A stretch of 63,217 bases of DNA from Parvibaculaceae bacterium (lineage in GTDB: Bacteria; Pseudomonadota; Alphaproteobacteria; Parvibaculales; Parvibaculaceae): the NCBI GenBank assembly GCA_029209985.1, contig JARGNZ010000017.1, positions 1 through 63,217 on the forward strand, read 5' to 3'. How positions within the stretch are numbered: position 1 is the stretch's first letter; each line of letters begins with the position of its first letter. This document shows positions 47,298-56,530 of the stretch, piece by piece. The translations under genes and the position numbers were made by a program. Under the pieces are notes generated by a model, which was not told the origin of the DNA, did not search any database, and saw nothing but the letters and a program-made list of their open reading frames with translations.

Positions 47298-48338
47298 TCA
47301 TTCGAGGTTCAACGTCCAAGTTTCTGCTTCGCCAGTGTCAATTTGGTCAAAATCCGTTTCTGTGAAGCCACGGTCTTGGCAGCTGCTGCGTCCGCTAATT
47401 TCAAACTTAGTTGTTTTGGTGCAGAACGTATGCCCGCCGCCCCACATTAAGTCCCGGCCTTCATCACGTACCACAATTCCATTGGAATCAACTGCTTCTG
47501 CATATGTGTAGTAGTAGCGTTTTTCGAGGGCACCCTTGATCGCTTTCACGCAGCGACCCGGTTCAATTTTGATCCAGCCGTTAGAAATATCCCCCTCGGC
47601 TGTTTCATATCCAACGGCCGCCCACGCAAGGTAGTCTGTTTTATTGCAAATATTCAGACCGGTTTTTTCTTGGTTAGCTTGGGCAGACTTCAAGAGGGCG
47701 TTAAATAAAGCGTTTGTAATTTTGCCATTTGGATTGACATTGATAGAGCGCTGAAAAGCCATAATCGCCCGTTGGGTAGAGCGCCCACCATATCCATCTA
47801 CTTTGATGTTTTTGTAATTATTGTCCGTCAACAACCGTTGCACACCCGCTGTTTTTGCCTGTTTTTGCGAAAAGGCACGCGGCTCCATAAATGTGGTGCT
47901 CCACTTGTCGCCAACTTTGGCTTCGACGCGGGTGAAGTCATTGGAATTAAAACCCCGCGAGGCGCAATTTGCCCGCCCGGTGATCAGGAAGTCGCCGGGA
48001 ACGGTGCAAAACCTTTCAGAGCCGCTGAAATATTTGCGCCCCCCCGCATGTTCATTGACCGATTGTGCAAACACATAATAGGTGTCGTTTTTAATCTTCC
48101 CACGCAGAATGGCCCGGCAGCTCCCCGGCAAAAGCCGATACCATCCTTGGCTTTTCCATTCGCCGTCTTTTTCAAACGCAATGGAGCTAGAAAGAACATA
48201 GCTGGTGTGGTTGCAAAAACGGTAATCAGCTTGGGCGGGGCTCGTATAACTCAGCCCAAGAAAACACACCAAAACAGTGGCGATGGTCAGCAAAAGGGTT
48301 CTTGGTGAAATCAAGTCCAGCCCATGAGAGCGCGACAT
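47298..48338 (-). CDS. Secreted double DUF1036 protein with peptidoglycan-binding domain
   Basis: A 346-residue exported protein. The signal segment is LLLTIATVLVCFLGLSYTSPAQA. Residues about 37-140 are a first DUF1036 domain (YRFCNHTSYVLSSSIAFEKD, ERFCTVPGDF). About 150-215 is a peptidoglycan-binding-1 fold (VQRLLTDNN...VDGYGGRSTQRAIMAFQ). About 225-340 is a second DUF1036 (LNICNKTDYLAWAAVGYETA). Cysteines pair up similarly in both copies. ATG 48338 (MSRSHGL) was chosen because the upstream codons look non-coding. Likely located in the periplasm or cell wall, function unknown. Confidence 0.85.
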   Translation of the reverse strand: MSRSHGLDLISPRTLLLTIATVLVCFLGLSYTSPAQADYRFCNHTSYVLSSSIAFEKDGEWKSQGWYRLLPGSCRAILRGKIKNDTYYVFAQSVNEHAGGRKYFSGSERFCTVPGDFLITGRANCASRGFNSNDFTRVEAKVGDKWSTTFMEPRAFSQKQAKTAGVQRLLTDNNYKNIKVDGYGGRSTQRAIMAFQRSINVNPNGKITNALFNALLKSAQANQEKTGLNICNKTDYLAWAAVGYETAEGDISNGWIKIEPGRCVKAIKGALEKRYYYTYAEAVDSNGIVVRDEGRDLMWGGGHTFCTKTTKFEISGRSSCQDRGFTETDFDQIDTGEAETWTLNLE

Positions 48339-48488
48339 GTTGATAAACTGTTGGGAACCACTGCTCACATCATCATCCTGCATTAACCATAGAAAGTTGA
48401 AGCCTAACACTGGCCCAGTTAACTCGCCTTAAAAATCGCATAGTCCAACCCGGCGGCTCTGCGTTAAGGGAGCCGTTCGATTGGTCAC

Positions 48489-49394
48489 TTATTGGATCAG
48501 CGTGCCCGCCCCATGTTCTGTAAATAGTTCGAGCAAAACAACATGCGGTACTCTGCCATCCAAAATGGCCACGGCTTCCACACCCTGCTCAACCGAGGTA
48601 ATGCAGGTTTCTAATTTAGGGATCATGCCGCCTGAAATCGTGCCATCTTTCATGAAGCCACGGGCTTCATCGAGGCTTATTTCAGGGATCAATTGACCTG
48701 CCTTATCCAACACGCCGCGCACATCTGTCAGCAACAACAGTCGTTCTGCAGACATGGCACTCGCCAAAGCACCTGCAGCCGTATCCGCGTTGATGTTGAA
48801 TGTCTCTCCGTCAGCCCCCACACCAATAGGCGCAACCACGGGGATGATATCTGACTTAATGATGGTCTCTAATATCTCAGGGTTAATTTGCGCAGGCTCG
48901 CCCACAAAGCCGAGGTCCAGCTTCTCAATGTTGGAGTCTGAGGTGCCTGTTGGGGTCACTTTGCGTGCTTGAATGAGGTTGCCATCTTTACCAGACAGGC
49001 CAACAGCTTTGCCCCCGGCTTGGTTGAGCGCTGTCACGATCTGTTTGTTGATAGAACCGGCAAGCACCATTTCCACAACGTCAACTGTGGCCTTGTCCGT
49101 AATGCGCAGGCCATCGGCAAATTCACTTTTGATGTTCAGCCGCTTCAACATGGCCCCAATTTGTGGGCCACCGCCATGCACGACAATCGGATTGACGCCC
49201 GCTTGCTTGAGCAGAACAATGTCTTTGGCAAATTGGCGTGAAAGCGTTTCATCACCCATTGCATGGCCGCCATATTTAACCACTACAGTCCGTTTGTCAT
49301 AGCGCTGCATGAAAGGCAGTGCCTCTGAAAGAATGCGGGCGCGTTCGAGCCAGCTTTCTTCAATGTTATCCGGGTTTTCTGTTTTATCGGTCAT
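48489..49394 (-). CDS. argB: Acetylglutamate kinase ArgB
   Basis: A 301-residue amino-acid kinase, second step of arginine biosynthesis. Motifs: [12 protein letters not shown] (phosphate loop Lys and Gly), [33 protein letters not shown], and [13 protein letters not shown] near the nucleotide site. The N-terminal helix (about 1-25) is the kind seen in arginine-inhibited hexameric enzymes. It is 65 bases after engB. Confidence 0.96.
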   Translation of the reverse strand: MTDKTENPDNIEESWLERARILSEALPFMQRYDKRTVVVKYGGHAMGDETLSRQFAKDIVLLKQAGVNPIVVHGGGPQIGAMLKRLNIKSEFADGLRITDKATVDVVEMVLAGSINKQIVTALNQAGGKAVGLSGKDGNLIQARKVTPTGTSDSNIEKLDLGFVGEPAQINPEILETIIKSDIIPVVAPIGVGADGETFNINADTAAGALASAMSAERLLLLTDVRGVLDKAGQLIPEISLDEARGFMKDGTISGGMIPKLETCITSVEQGVEAVAILDGRVPHVVLLELFTEHGAGTLIQ

Positions 49395-49459
49395 GCAATG
49401 TCAGACTTTACAAGTTTCTGGCGTTCAGCAACGCCCCCAAAGGGGAGCCACACAAGGCG

Positions 49460-50146
49460 TTAGGCTTTATAGCCCAATTTGTCCAACTCGACCAGTTGGG
49501 CAAGGTGGGCACGTAAGTGGTCAATGCCGGTGCCTTTTTCTGATGAGGTCGCAATGATGTCTGGGTGGGCGGCAACATGTTTGCGCATCACTTTGCGCAC
49601 AGAGGCCACGCAAGCATCCAAGGCTTCTTTTTTGATTTTATCAATCTTGGTGAGAACCACCACGTAAGATACTGCAGCTGTATCCAGCAAGTTCATCACA
49701 GATTCGTCGTTGGGTTTAACTCCGTGGCGAGAATCGATCAACACAACAACCCGCATAAGCGAGGCGCGTCCTTGCAGGTAGCGCACAATCAGTTGGTTCC
49801 AAGCGGCAACTTTTGTCTTGCTGTCTTTGGCGTACCCATAGCCGGGAAGGTCAACCAGATAGGCACCGCTAGAGGTCGTTGCAGCCAAGGTGAAAAAGTT
49901 GAGTTCCTTGGTGCGGCCCGGTGTATTGGAGGTGCGGGCCAGGGAGTTGCGATTGGTGAGGGCGTTGATGAGGCTGGATTTGCCAACATTAGACCGTCCC
50001 GCAAAGGCAATTTCCACCCGGTCGCCAGCTGGCAGCCCGTCCATGGCGACGACGCCCAACTTAAACAGAACGTCTTGCGTAAAGAGCCAGTGGCCTGCGG
50101 CCACCAGCTCTTTCTCATAAGTTGTTGTCTTCGCTATTTCGCTCAT
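49460..50146 (-). CDS. engB: Ribosome biogenesis GTPase EngB (YihA/YsxC)
   Basis: A 228-residue Era-like GTPase needed for 50S assembly. G1 is GRSNVGKSSLINALT, G2 includes TPGRTKELNFF, G3 is DLPGYGYAK, G4 is LTKIDK and G5 is IATSSEKGTG. The ATG lies one base after the yidC TGA (TGA-T-ATG), suggesting coupling with yidC. Confidence 0.96.
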   Translation of the reverse strand: MSEIAKTTTYEKELVAAGHWLFTQDVLFKLGVVAMDGLPAGDRVEIAFAGRSNVGKSSLINALTNRNSLARTSNTPGRTKELNFFTLAATTSSGAYLVDLPGYGYAKDSKTKVAAWNQLIVRYLQGRASLMRVVVLIDSRHGVKPNDESVMNLLDTAAVSYVVVLTKIDKIKKEALDACVASVRKVMRKHVAAHPDIIATSSEKGTGIDHLRAHLAQLVELDKLGYKA

Positions 50147-50147
50147 A

Positions 50148-51980
50148 TCACTTCTTAAATTTTGCGATCAACTTGTCAAAACCAAGGTTGCTGAAGAGTT
50201 CAATTTCAACATCGTTTTTGCGCATGATGATGCCCTGTTGCAAGACAGAGAGGAAGTTGTTCCAAGCCCAATAGATAACCAGACCGGCTGGGAAGCTTGC
50301 CAAAATGAACATGAAGAATAAGGGCATCCACATGAAGATTTTTTGCTGCATTGGATCAGCCGGTGCTGGGTTCATGCGTTGTTGCACAAACATTGTAAAG
50401 CCCATGATGATTGGCCAAATACCCAGCATCAAGAAACCAGATGGGTCGTAGGGCAGCAATCCAAAGAGATTGAAAATGTTGGTTGGGTCTTGCACAGATA
50501 GATCGTGGATCCAGCCAAAGAAAGGCGCTTGGCGCATTTCGATCGTTACATAGAGCACTTTATAAAGGGCAAAGAAGACAGGGATTTGGATCAGAACAGG
50601 CCAGCACCCTGCAAGCGGGTTCACTTGCTCGTCCTTATAAAGCTTCATCAACGCTTCTTGTTGTTTGGCTTTGTCTTCCTTATGGCGTTCGCGTACTTCT
50701 TCCATTTTAGGTTGAAGCTTTTTCATCTTACTCATCGCGGTGTAAGAGCGGTTTGCGAGCGGATAGAAGAAAGCTTTGATGACAACGGTCACGATCAGGA
50801 TCGCAACACCGAAGTTGCCCACAAAACCGGCAACCAAGTGGAGAGCCTTAAACAATGGCTCGGTAAAGAACCAGAACCAGCCCCAGTCGATCAGCAGTCC
50901 AATTTTCTCAATGCCGTCAACTTCTTCGTAGGCAGTGAGCATGCCAGCCACTTTGGCACCGGCAAAAATGTTGTTCTTAACCTGTGCCGCGCCCCCCGCA
51001 GGAATGACAAGCGCCTCTCCTCGGAAGTCTGCTTGGAAAGCCGTGCGGCGCGGGTCGGGCGCTTCGGTGAAGCGTGCTTGATAGGCTTTGTCTTGTTGCG
51101 GCACCAATGCAGCAGCCCAATATTTATCGGTGATGCCGAGCCAGCCACCCGTTGAGTCAAACTCAAATTTTTCTTCTGCAAAGTCTTCGTCGTAGTCAAC
51201 TTCCTGCAAACCATCAACGGAGAACCAGCCGATCATGCCTTCATGTAAAACATAAATGCCTTCGGTTTTAGGGAGCGTGCCCCGGCTCAAAAGACCGTAT
51301 GGATAAAGGGTGACAATGTCGGACGTGGTGTTTTCAACCGCATCTGAAACCGTGAAGAGATAGTTTTCATCAACAGAAATGGTCCGGCGGAAGGTGAGGC
51401 CCTCGCCATTATTCCAAGAGAGCACCACAGGCGTGTCCGGTGTCAGTGTCGTGCCGCTATCTACAGACCAAATAGTGGTGTCTGTTGGAAGCTTGGTGGT
51501 CGTGCCACCGCTGCGTAAGAAACCAAGGTCCGCATAGTAAGGCTTTTGCGAGCTTGCCGGTTCAAATAGCACCACTTCAGGGCTGTTCGGCTCAATTGTC
51601 TGGCGGTATTTTTTCAACTGCAAGTCATCAAGGCGCGCGCCTTGCAAAGCAATCGACCCACGCAAGCTTGGGGTGTCGATGGCGATACGTGGGCGCTGCG
51701 CAAGGGCAAGGTCGCGCGGCAAGTTTTGCTGCGGCATGCCAGGCGTGGTGACGGGGGTACTGCCATTGACAGTTGGTGTTGCAGGAGCTGTTGGGAGTGT
51801 GCTTGTGCCAAACCCCGCATCTTGCATCGCTTCTTTTTCAGCTTTTGCAGTCGCGGCAAGTGTTTCTGCCTGCTCCTGTTCTTCAGCAATGTTGGGTTCA
51901 ATAACAAACATTTGCCAGCCAAAGATCACTACCATCGACAGGACGGCGGCAAGAAGGAGGTTGCGGTTGTCGTCTTTCAT
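50148..51980 (-). CDS. yidC: Membrane protein insertase YidC
   Basis: A 610-residue YidC1-type insertase. There is an N-terminal signal-anchor (LLLAAVLSMVVIFGWQMFVI), a Pro/Thr-rich linker, a large periplasmic beta-sandwich domain (about 95-360), and a five-helix core (about 370-600) with MSKMKKLQPKMEEVRERH in the cytoplasmic hairpin and WPVLIQIPVFFALYKVLYV. It inserts membrane proteins alone or with Sec. ATG 51980 gives the usual KDDNRNLLLA start. It lies 103 bases after rnpA, with no room for yidD. Confidence 0.96.
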   Translation of the reverse strand: MKDDNRNLLLAAVLSMVVIFGWQMFVIEPNIAEEQEQAETLAATAKAEKEAMQDAGFGTSTLPTAPATPTVNGSTPVTTPGMPQQNLPRDLALAQRPRIAIDTPSLRGSIALQGARLDDLQLKKYRQTIEPNSPEVVLFEPASSQKPYYADLGFLRSGGTTTKLPTDTTIWSVDSGTTLTPDTPVVLSWNNGEGLTFRRTISVDENYLFTVSDAVENTTSDIVTLYPYGLLSRGTLPKTEGIYVLHEGMIGWFSVDGLQEVDYDEDFAEEKFEFDSTGGWLGITDKYWAAALVPQQDKAYQARFTEAPDPRRTAFQADFRGEALVIPAGGAAQVKNNIFAGAKVAGMLTAYEEVDGIEKIGLLIDWGWFWFFTEPLFKALHLVAGFVGNFGVAILIVTVVIKAFFYPLANRSYTAMSKMKKLQPKMEEVRERHKEDKAKQQEALMKLYKDEQVNPLAGCWPVLIQIPVFFALYKVLYVTIEMRQAPFFGWIHDLSVQDPTNIFNLFGLLPYDPSGFLMLGIWPIIMGFTMFVQQRMNPAPADPMQQKIFMWMPLFFMFILASFPAGLVIYWAWNNFLSVLQQGIIMRKNDVEIELFSNLGFDKLIAKFKK

Positions 51981-52083
51981 CAAAAACTTCCCTATTTGCT
52001 CACAACTGGAGCGATCTTGTACGGACGGCAAATATAGGATCTGCGTCACATGGTGTCAGGTTGGGTGTTCCTAGTTGGAAGAC

Positions 52084-52476
52084 TCAGCCCTCAGAATGCG
52101 TAGAAGGCGAAGGTCTTTTTCGAGCCCCTCGCCGTCGTTTTTCCTCATGAACCTTCTCCAGCGCGAAACATAAATCATCCCGCAGCTTGAGGAAGGGACG
52201 GGTGAGCGTATCACCGCGTCCAATGAGGACATAGTCATAGCCGGGACGGGCCTGCACGGAAAGGACTTCTCGTGCAATTTCGCGCAAACGTCGTTTTGCT
52301 CGGTTGCGGTCGTGTGCCTTGCCAACTTTTTTGGTGACGGTAAAGCCGACGCGCGCATCGATCTCGGATGTTTCATCCGTTTTGCGGCGGCGTGCTTGCA
52401 GGACAAGACCCGGCTGTGCCCATTTACGAGCACGCGCTGCTGCGAGAAAATCACGGCGTCTGGTCAAAACATGCAT
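52084..52476 (-). CDS. rnpA: Ribonuclease P protein component RnpA
   Basis: A 130-residue basic protein, the protein part of RNase P. It contains RVGFTVTKKVGKAHDRNRAKRR..., where the RNR motif (DRNRAKRRLRE) binds the RNA, and starts MHVLTRRRDFL as in relatives. A GTG at 52509 is in frame 11 codons earlier, but the ATG fits better. The C-terminus is Arg/Lys/Ser-rich. The gene follows rpmH with about 236 bases between. Confidence 0.93.
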   Translation of the reverse strand: MHVLTRRRDFLAAARARKWAQPGLVLQARRRKTDETSEIDARVGFTVTKKVGKAHDRNRAKRRLREIAREVLSVQARPGYDYVLIGRGDTLTRPFLKLRDDLCFALEKVHEEKRRRGARKRPSPSTHSEG

Positions 52477-52712
52477 GGATGCTGTCCCGAAAGGCCCAGT
52501 AGCGCTCACTTTGGAGCTCTAAACGCGCTGTTTTTTGGCAGTCTGTCTGTGCAGAAGCGGTCAGCGAGACAGCAAAAAAGAACAGGCACGGGCCGTATGG
52601 AGGGGACTGAAAGCGGAGGGAGAAACCCCAGCGCTTTATCTTCTTATTTCAGATCCTCGAAAGATCCAAAGGGTCCCCGTCCGGCCCGGAAGCGGGCCGG
52701 CAGGCGTCAGCA

Positions 52713-52847
52713 TTAAGCTGACAGGCGTTTCCGGCCTTTTGCACGACGTGCAGAAAGGATGCGCATGCCACCTTTAGTAGCTTTGCGGGCGCGGAAACCA
52801 TGGCGGCGTTTGCGAACGAGTTCGCTCGGTTGGAATGTCCGTTTCAC
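52713..52847 (-). CDS. rpmH: 50S ribosomal protein L34 RpmH
   Basis: A 44-residue L34. It reads [20 protein letters not shown], then [18 protein letters not shown], a near-perfect match to the family. It starts at GTG 52847 with GGAGAA 6 bases upstream. It is the first gene of the leftward rpmH-rnpA-yidC-engB-argB run. Confidence 0.96.
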   Translation of the reverse strand: MKRTFQPSELVRKRRHGFRARKATKGGMRILSARRAKGRKRLSA

Positions 52848-52995
52848 GGGTCTTCTCCGGCTAAAGGGGGCAATAAAGCCCGGATATACTCAATTCTATT
52901 TACCAATCAGCTAAAAGCTATCTGATAAACAGCAGGGCATATCCCTGAAAATATGAAGAGCCGCATTGCAAAAGCAAACGGCCATTTAGCCGCGC

Positions 52996-53024
52996 TGTAT
53001 AAGCAATAGAGGCCCTTAAGTCAA
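52996..53024 (-). promoter_or_regulatory. Sigma-70 promoter for rpmH-rnpA-yidC
   Basis: On the minus strand TTGACT (53024-53019) and TATACA (53001-52996) are separated by exactly 17 bases. Transcription would start near 52988, leaving a leader of about 140 bases before the rpmH GTG. Confidence 0.75.
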
Positions 53025-53133
53025 CGCAGAAGGGACCCTTTCACATGATTCAGGTGCAGAAATACCTAAATCCTTTGTCGGCGACCCCCGCTAGGTAGCA
53101 TGATTCCCATTCAGAGTCCCAATGTCCAAATTT

Positions 53134-53207
53134 CACCGGGGATAAAACTTCCTCACAAACCGGTGATTATCCCCAGAAAATCAACATTTATGGCGTATAT
53201 ATCGCCA
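53134..53207 (+). repeat. Cluster of inverted repeats before the DUF547 gene
   Basis: CACCGG (53134-53139) is complementary to CCGGTG (53160-53165), and GGGGATAA (53138-53145) to TTATCCCC (53167-53174), in an interleaved a-b-a'-b' order. Just downstream TGGCG-TATATAT-CGCCA (53191-53207) is a palindrome whose centre resembles a -10 element. These may be operator sites or a folded RNA leader. Confidence 0.55.
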
Positions 53208-53271
53208 ATGCCGTGGCCCCCATGGTCTCAGAGGATGCCCTCAAGCATAAAATCCGGGGAGGAATTTTAAA

Positions 53272-54206
53272 GTGAAGCCGATTCTACGTGTCATCTCATG
53301 TTCAAGCCCCCGCCTACGCAGACCCGTTGGGGGAAAATACCCATCGCTGATCGCGGCAAAAATGGCGCTGTTAAGTCTCCTGCTCTTTATCCCCTCCGCC
53401 TTGGGTAATCCAACGGCAGCATCCCCCCAATACGAGGAGCCGCATATGGCCAGCCCCAACTCCAAGCTTCCAAAAGGCAGCGTCTCCGACAACCTTATGC
53501 AAACTTGCTCAAGAAATATGTGCAGGAGGGGAAATCGGGTGAGCCAAACCGGGTCGATTATGCTGGGTTGAGCAACACGCCTGAAGACCGCCGTGCGTTA
53601 GAAGCCTATGTGCAGGCACTGGCCGACAGCACGCCTTCAACCTTGCCCAAGGATGCTCAATTTGCCTTCTGGGCGAACCTATATAATGCCCTAACGATAA
53701 AGGTCGTGCTCGACTATTATCCCGTGAGTTCAATCCGCAAGATCAACATTTCCCCTGGCCTTTTTTCAAAAGGTCCATGGGGAAAGTCGCTTGTTCGTGT
53801 GGAGGGAAGGGACGTGTCGCTTGACGATATTGAACACAAAATCTTGCGGCCCGGTTGGAAAGACCCGCGTGTGCATTACGCACTGAACTGCGCGTCGTAT
53901 GGATGCCCAAGTTTGCCGCGCAAGCCCTTTGCCGCCAAAACATTAGAGGCCCAACTAGAGGCTGCCGCCCGTGATTTTATCAACTCCCCACGGGGCGCTC
54001 GCATAGAAGAGGGCGGTTTGGTGCTCTCTAATATTTACGATTGGTATGGCCGTGATTTTATTCAGGATGAGACAGCATCAAGTGACGTGAACGTGATTAG
54101 TCATTTACAATATTACGCTGATAAAAAACTTGCAGCAGCCCTAAAAGGCCGCACAAAGATTAATAGCTATGAGTACAATTGGGCCCTCAATGATGTCATT
54201 GACTAA
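53272..54206 (+). pseudogene. DUF547 domain protein gene split by a frameshift
   Basis: The N-terminal part is read from GTG 53272 (GGGGAGGA 8 bases upstream): signal segment MALLSLLLFIPSALG, then a linker to KGSVSDN. The DUF547 body is read in another frame from about 53493 (PYANLLKKYVQEGKSGEPNR, WANLYNALTIKVVLDYYPV, NCASYGCPSLPRKPF). Restoring one C in AACCTTATG (53491-53499) would join them as SDNPYANLLKKYV. Without it the first frame stops at 53571, and the body has no good start (TTG 53505 only). It is either a real mutation or a sequencing error. DUF547 proteins are secreted with unknown activity. First gene of the TVP38/oxidoreductase group. Confidence 0.75.
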
Positions 54207-54262
54207 GGCGATTTGAATTGAAGTGATGGTGGTGTGCCAAGCGGTGCGAAAAGGAAGATGCA

Positions 54263-55021
54263 ATGACAAAAGATACAGAGACGAAAATGCCGGCTCCTGA
54301 AAAAGCAGGCGGTGGTTTTTCTCTCGCCAGACTAACGCCTATTCTCGTGCTCATCGCCGGATTGGGTGCTTTCTTTTGGTTCGACCTTGACGCATATCTT
54401 AGTCTAGAAGTGTTACGTGAAAACCGAGCCGGTCTCGGAGTATGGGTTGCGGAGAATGCCGTGCTCGCGGCTGTGGTTTACATTCTGATTTATACTGTTC
54501 TTGTGGCGCTATCCGTACCCGGAGCATTGGTCGCAACCTTAACTGGTGGTCTCCTGTTTGGGACGGTCTTTGGGGGGCTTTATACGGTGATCGGAGCAAC
54601 TGCCGGGGCAACGATTATTTTTCTCGCGGCCAAAACAGCGCTGGGAGATATGTTGCGCGCAAAAGCCTCTGGCGCCATCTTGAAGATGGAAGAAGGGTTT
54701 CGTGAGAACGCCTTTAGTTACATGATGGTTCTGCGCCTCGTGCCAGCCTTTCCCTTTTTCCTCGTGAACTTGGCCCCTGCATTTTTAGGCGTTAAATTGC
54801 GCACCTATGTTGTGGCCACTTTTCTCGGTATCATTCCCGGCACATTTGTTTTTGCAAGCGTAGGCAATGGGCTAGGCGCTCTATTTGAAAAAGGCCAAGA
54901 CCCAGATCTCGGGATTATTTTTGCCCCAGAAATTTTACTGCCCATTATTGGTCTTGCATTACTGTCTCTCTTGCCAGTTGCGTATAAACGTTTCACAAAC
55001 AAAAAAGACCCTGCGGCATAA
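54263..55021 (+). CDS. TVP38/TMEM64 (VTT domain) membrane protein
   Basis: A 252-residue inner-membrane protein of the TVP38/TMEM64, DedA-related family. It has helices near residues 22-40, 68-105 (LIYTVLVALSVPGALVATLT), 110-130 and 190-240. The VTT core signature is GGLLFGTVFGGLYTVIGATA and LRLVPAFPFFLVNLAPAFLG. Relatives are linked to lipid scrambling or envelope homeostasis. It lies between the DUF547 gene and an FAD oxidoreductase, an order seen in other proteobacteria. Confidence 0.9.
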   Translation: MTKDTETKMPAPEKAGGGFSLARLTPILVLIAGLGAFFWFDLDAYLSLEVLRENRAGLGVWVAENAVLAAVVYILIYTVLVALSVPGALVATLTGGLLFGTVFGGLYTVIGATAGATIIFLAAKTALGDMLRAKASGAILKMEEGFRENAFSYMMVLRLVPAFPFFLVNLAPAFLGVKLRTYVVATFLGIIPGTFVFASVGNGLGALFEKGQDPDLGIIFAPEILLPIIGLALLSLLPVAYKRFTNKKDPAA

Positions 55022-55082
55022 AGCCAACACAACACCATTCCAAACGTCGTGCCATGCGCACGGGCACTTCCAGGAGGCTCTC

Positions 55083-56507
55083 ATGAGCAGCACATTGAAT
55101 GTTGATATTTGCGTAATTGGTGGCGGTTCAGGCGGCTTGGGTGTTGCAGCCGGGGCCGTTCAAATGGGGGCTAAAACCGTCCTCATTGAAAGCGGAAAAA
55201 TGGGCGGGGATTGCCTGAATTACGGCTGTGTCCCGTCCAAAGCCTTGATCGCCGCAGGCAAGCACGCCAAAGCAATGACAGATGGCGCGGACTTCGGCAT
55301 CACCCCTGTAAAGCCGCAAGTAGATTTTGCCAAAGTCAATGCGCACGTTAAAGACGTGATTGCTGGCATCGCGCCAATGGACTCCGTAGAGCGTTTTGAA
55401 GGCTTAGGCGTGACAGTGTTGCAAGGGGCTGGCCGTTTTATAGACAAACGCACTGTGGAAGTGAACGGCCAAAAAATTAAAGCGCGCCGCATCGTGGTGG
55501 CAACCGGATCCTCAGCGGCAACACCGCCCATTCCCGGCCTTGAGGAGGTGTCTTATCTTACCAATGAGAACATCTTTGACCTCACTAGCTGCCCGGAACA
55601 TTTAATCATCATCGGCGGTGGCCCGATTGGTATGGAAATGGCTCAAGCTCACTTGCGTTTAGGCGCGCGTGTGACTGTTTTGGAAGCCTTCAAACTGCTC
55701 GGGAAAGATGACCCAGAATTGACAGCCATTGTCCTCGACCGTTTACGCGCAGAAGGGGCAGACTTGCGCGAGGGGGCAAAGATTGCGCGTATTGATCAAA
55801 CAGGCGGTGAGGTCAGCATTACGCTGGAAACCGATGCAGGCGAAGAAGTGATCAAAGGCAGTCACCTGCTGGTCGCCGCTGGTCGCAAGCCTAATCTCGA
55901 GGGCCTCAACCTTGAAGCTGCTGGCATTGATTATACACCGCGCGGCATCAAAGTAGATGACCGCTTGCGCACCAGTAACAAAAAGATATTTGCGATTGGG
56001 GACGTTGCCGGTGGCCTGCAATTCACGCATGTAGCGGGCTATCATGCGGGGATTGTCATTCGCAATGCCTTGTTCCGCGTGCCTGCAAAAGCAGATCATT
56101 CTTCTGTGCCATGGGTGACATATACAGACCCAGAGATGGCGCATGTTGGCTTAACCGAAGAGATGGCGCGTCAAAAAATGAGTAAAGTGGAAGTGCTCCG
56201 CTGGCCTTTCGCTGAAAATGACCGAGCCGCAGCTGAGAGGAAAACCGAAGGCTTAATTAAAGTCATCACCGACAGCCACGCCCGCATTTTGGGGGCGAGC
56301 ATCGTGGGTCCAGGAGCCGGTGAACTCATTCTTCCTTGGGTCATGGCCGTAAGCCAAGGCATGAAGGTGAGCACCATGGCAAGCGTGATTGCGCCGTACC
56401 CCACAATGAGTGAAGTGAGCAAACGGGCTGCCGGTTCTTACTACACGCCGACGCTTTTTAGCCCACGGACACGTTTTGTGGTACGCTTCTTGAGCATGTT
56501 CGGCTAA
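55083..56507 (+). CDS. FAD-dependent disulfide-type oxidoreductase
   Basis: A 474-residue class I pyridine nucleotide-disulfide oxidoreductase. FAD motif CVIGGGSGGLGVAAGAVQMG, redox pair GGDCLNYGCVPSKA, NAD(P) motif IIGGGPIGMEMAQAHLRLGA, and IFAIGDVAGGLQFTHVAGYH. In the dimerisation domain the usual His of HPT(L)xE is Tyr (APYPTMSEVSKRA), a Tyr as in mercuric reductase, while the Glu is kept. It lacks the MerA heavy-metal domain and C-terminal Cys pair, so mercury is not the likely substrate. AGGAGG precedes ATG 55083. Confidence 0.92.
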   Translation: MSSTLNVDICVIGGGSGGLGVAAGAVQMGAKTVLIESGKMGGDCLNYGCVPSKALIAAGKHAKAMTDGADFGITPVKPQVDFAKVNAHVKDVIAGIAPMDSVERFEGLGVTVLQGAGRFIDKRTVEVNGQKIKARRIVVATGSSAATPPIPGLEEVSYLTNENIFDLTSCPEHLIIIGGGPIGMEMAQAHLRLGARVTVLEAFKLLGKDDPELTAIVLDRLRAEGADLREGAKIARIDQTGGEVSITLETDAGEEVIKGSHLLVAAGRKPNLEGLNLEAAGIDYTPRGIKVDDRLRTSNKKIFAIGDVAGGLQFTHVAGYHAGIVIRNALFRVPAKADHSSVPWVTYTDPEMAHVGLTEEMARQKMSKVEVLRWPFAENDRAAAERKTEGLIKVITDSHARILGASIVGPGAGELILPWVMAVSQGMKVSTMASVIAPYPTMSEVSKRAAGSYYTPTLFSPRTRFVVRFLSMFG

Positions 56508-56530
56508 CCATAGGGGCTGATGAGCCAACA

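Larger units (their letters stand above)
52848..53271. other. Divergent intergenic region rpmH / DUF547 operon
   Basis: A 424-base region without a gene. The left part holds the rpmH promoter and a leader of about 140 bases. The right part (53134-53207) holds clustered inverted repeats before the DUF547 gene. TTATCCCC appears on both strands there, loosely like DnaA boxes but not matching TTATCCACA. Confidence 0.5.

Noticed and set aside
53138-53174. Replication origin with DnaA boxes beside rpmH
   Set aside because: The two TTATCCCC copies lack the CACA end of TTATCCACA, no further boxes or dnaA gene are near, and there is no AT-rich unwinding stretch of note.
55120-56507. Mercuric reductase assignment for the FAD enzyme
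   Set aside because: The Tyr matches MerA, but the heavy-metal-binding domain and the C-terminal vicinal cysteines are missing and no mer genes are near.
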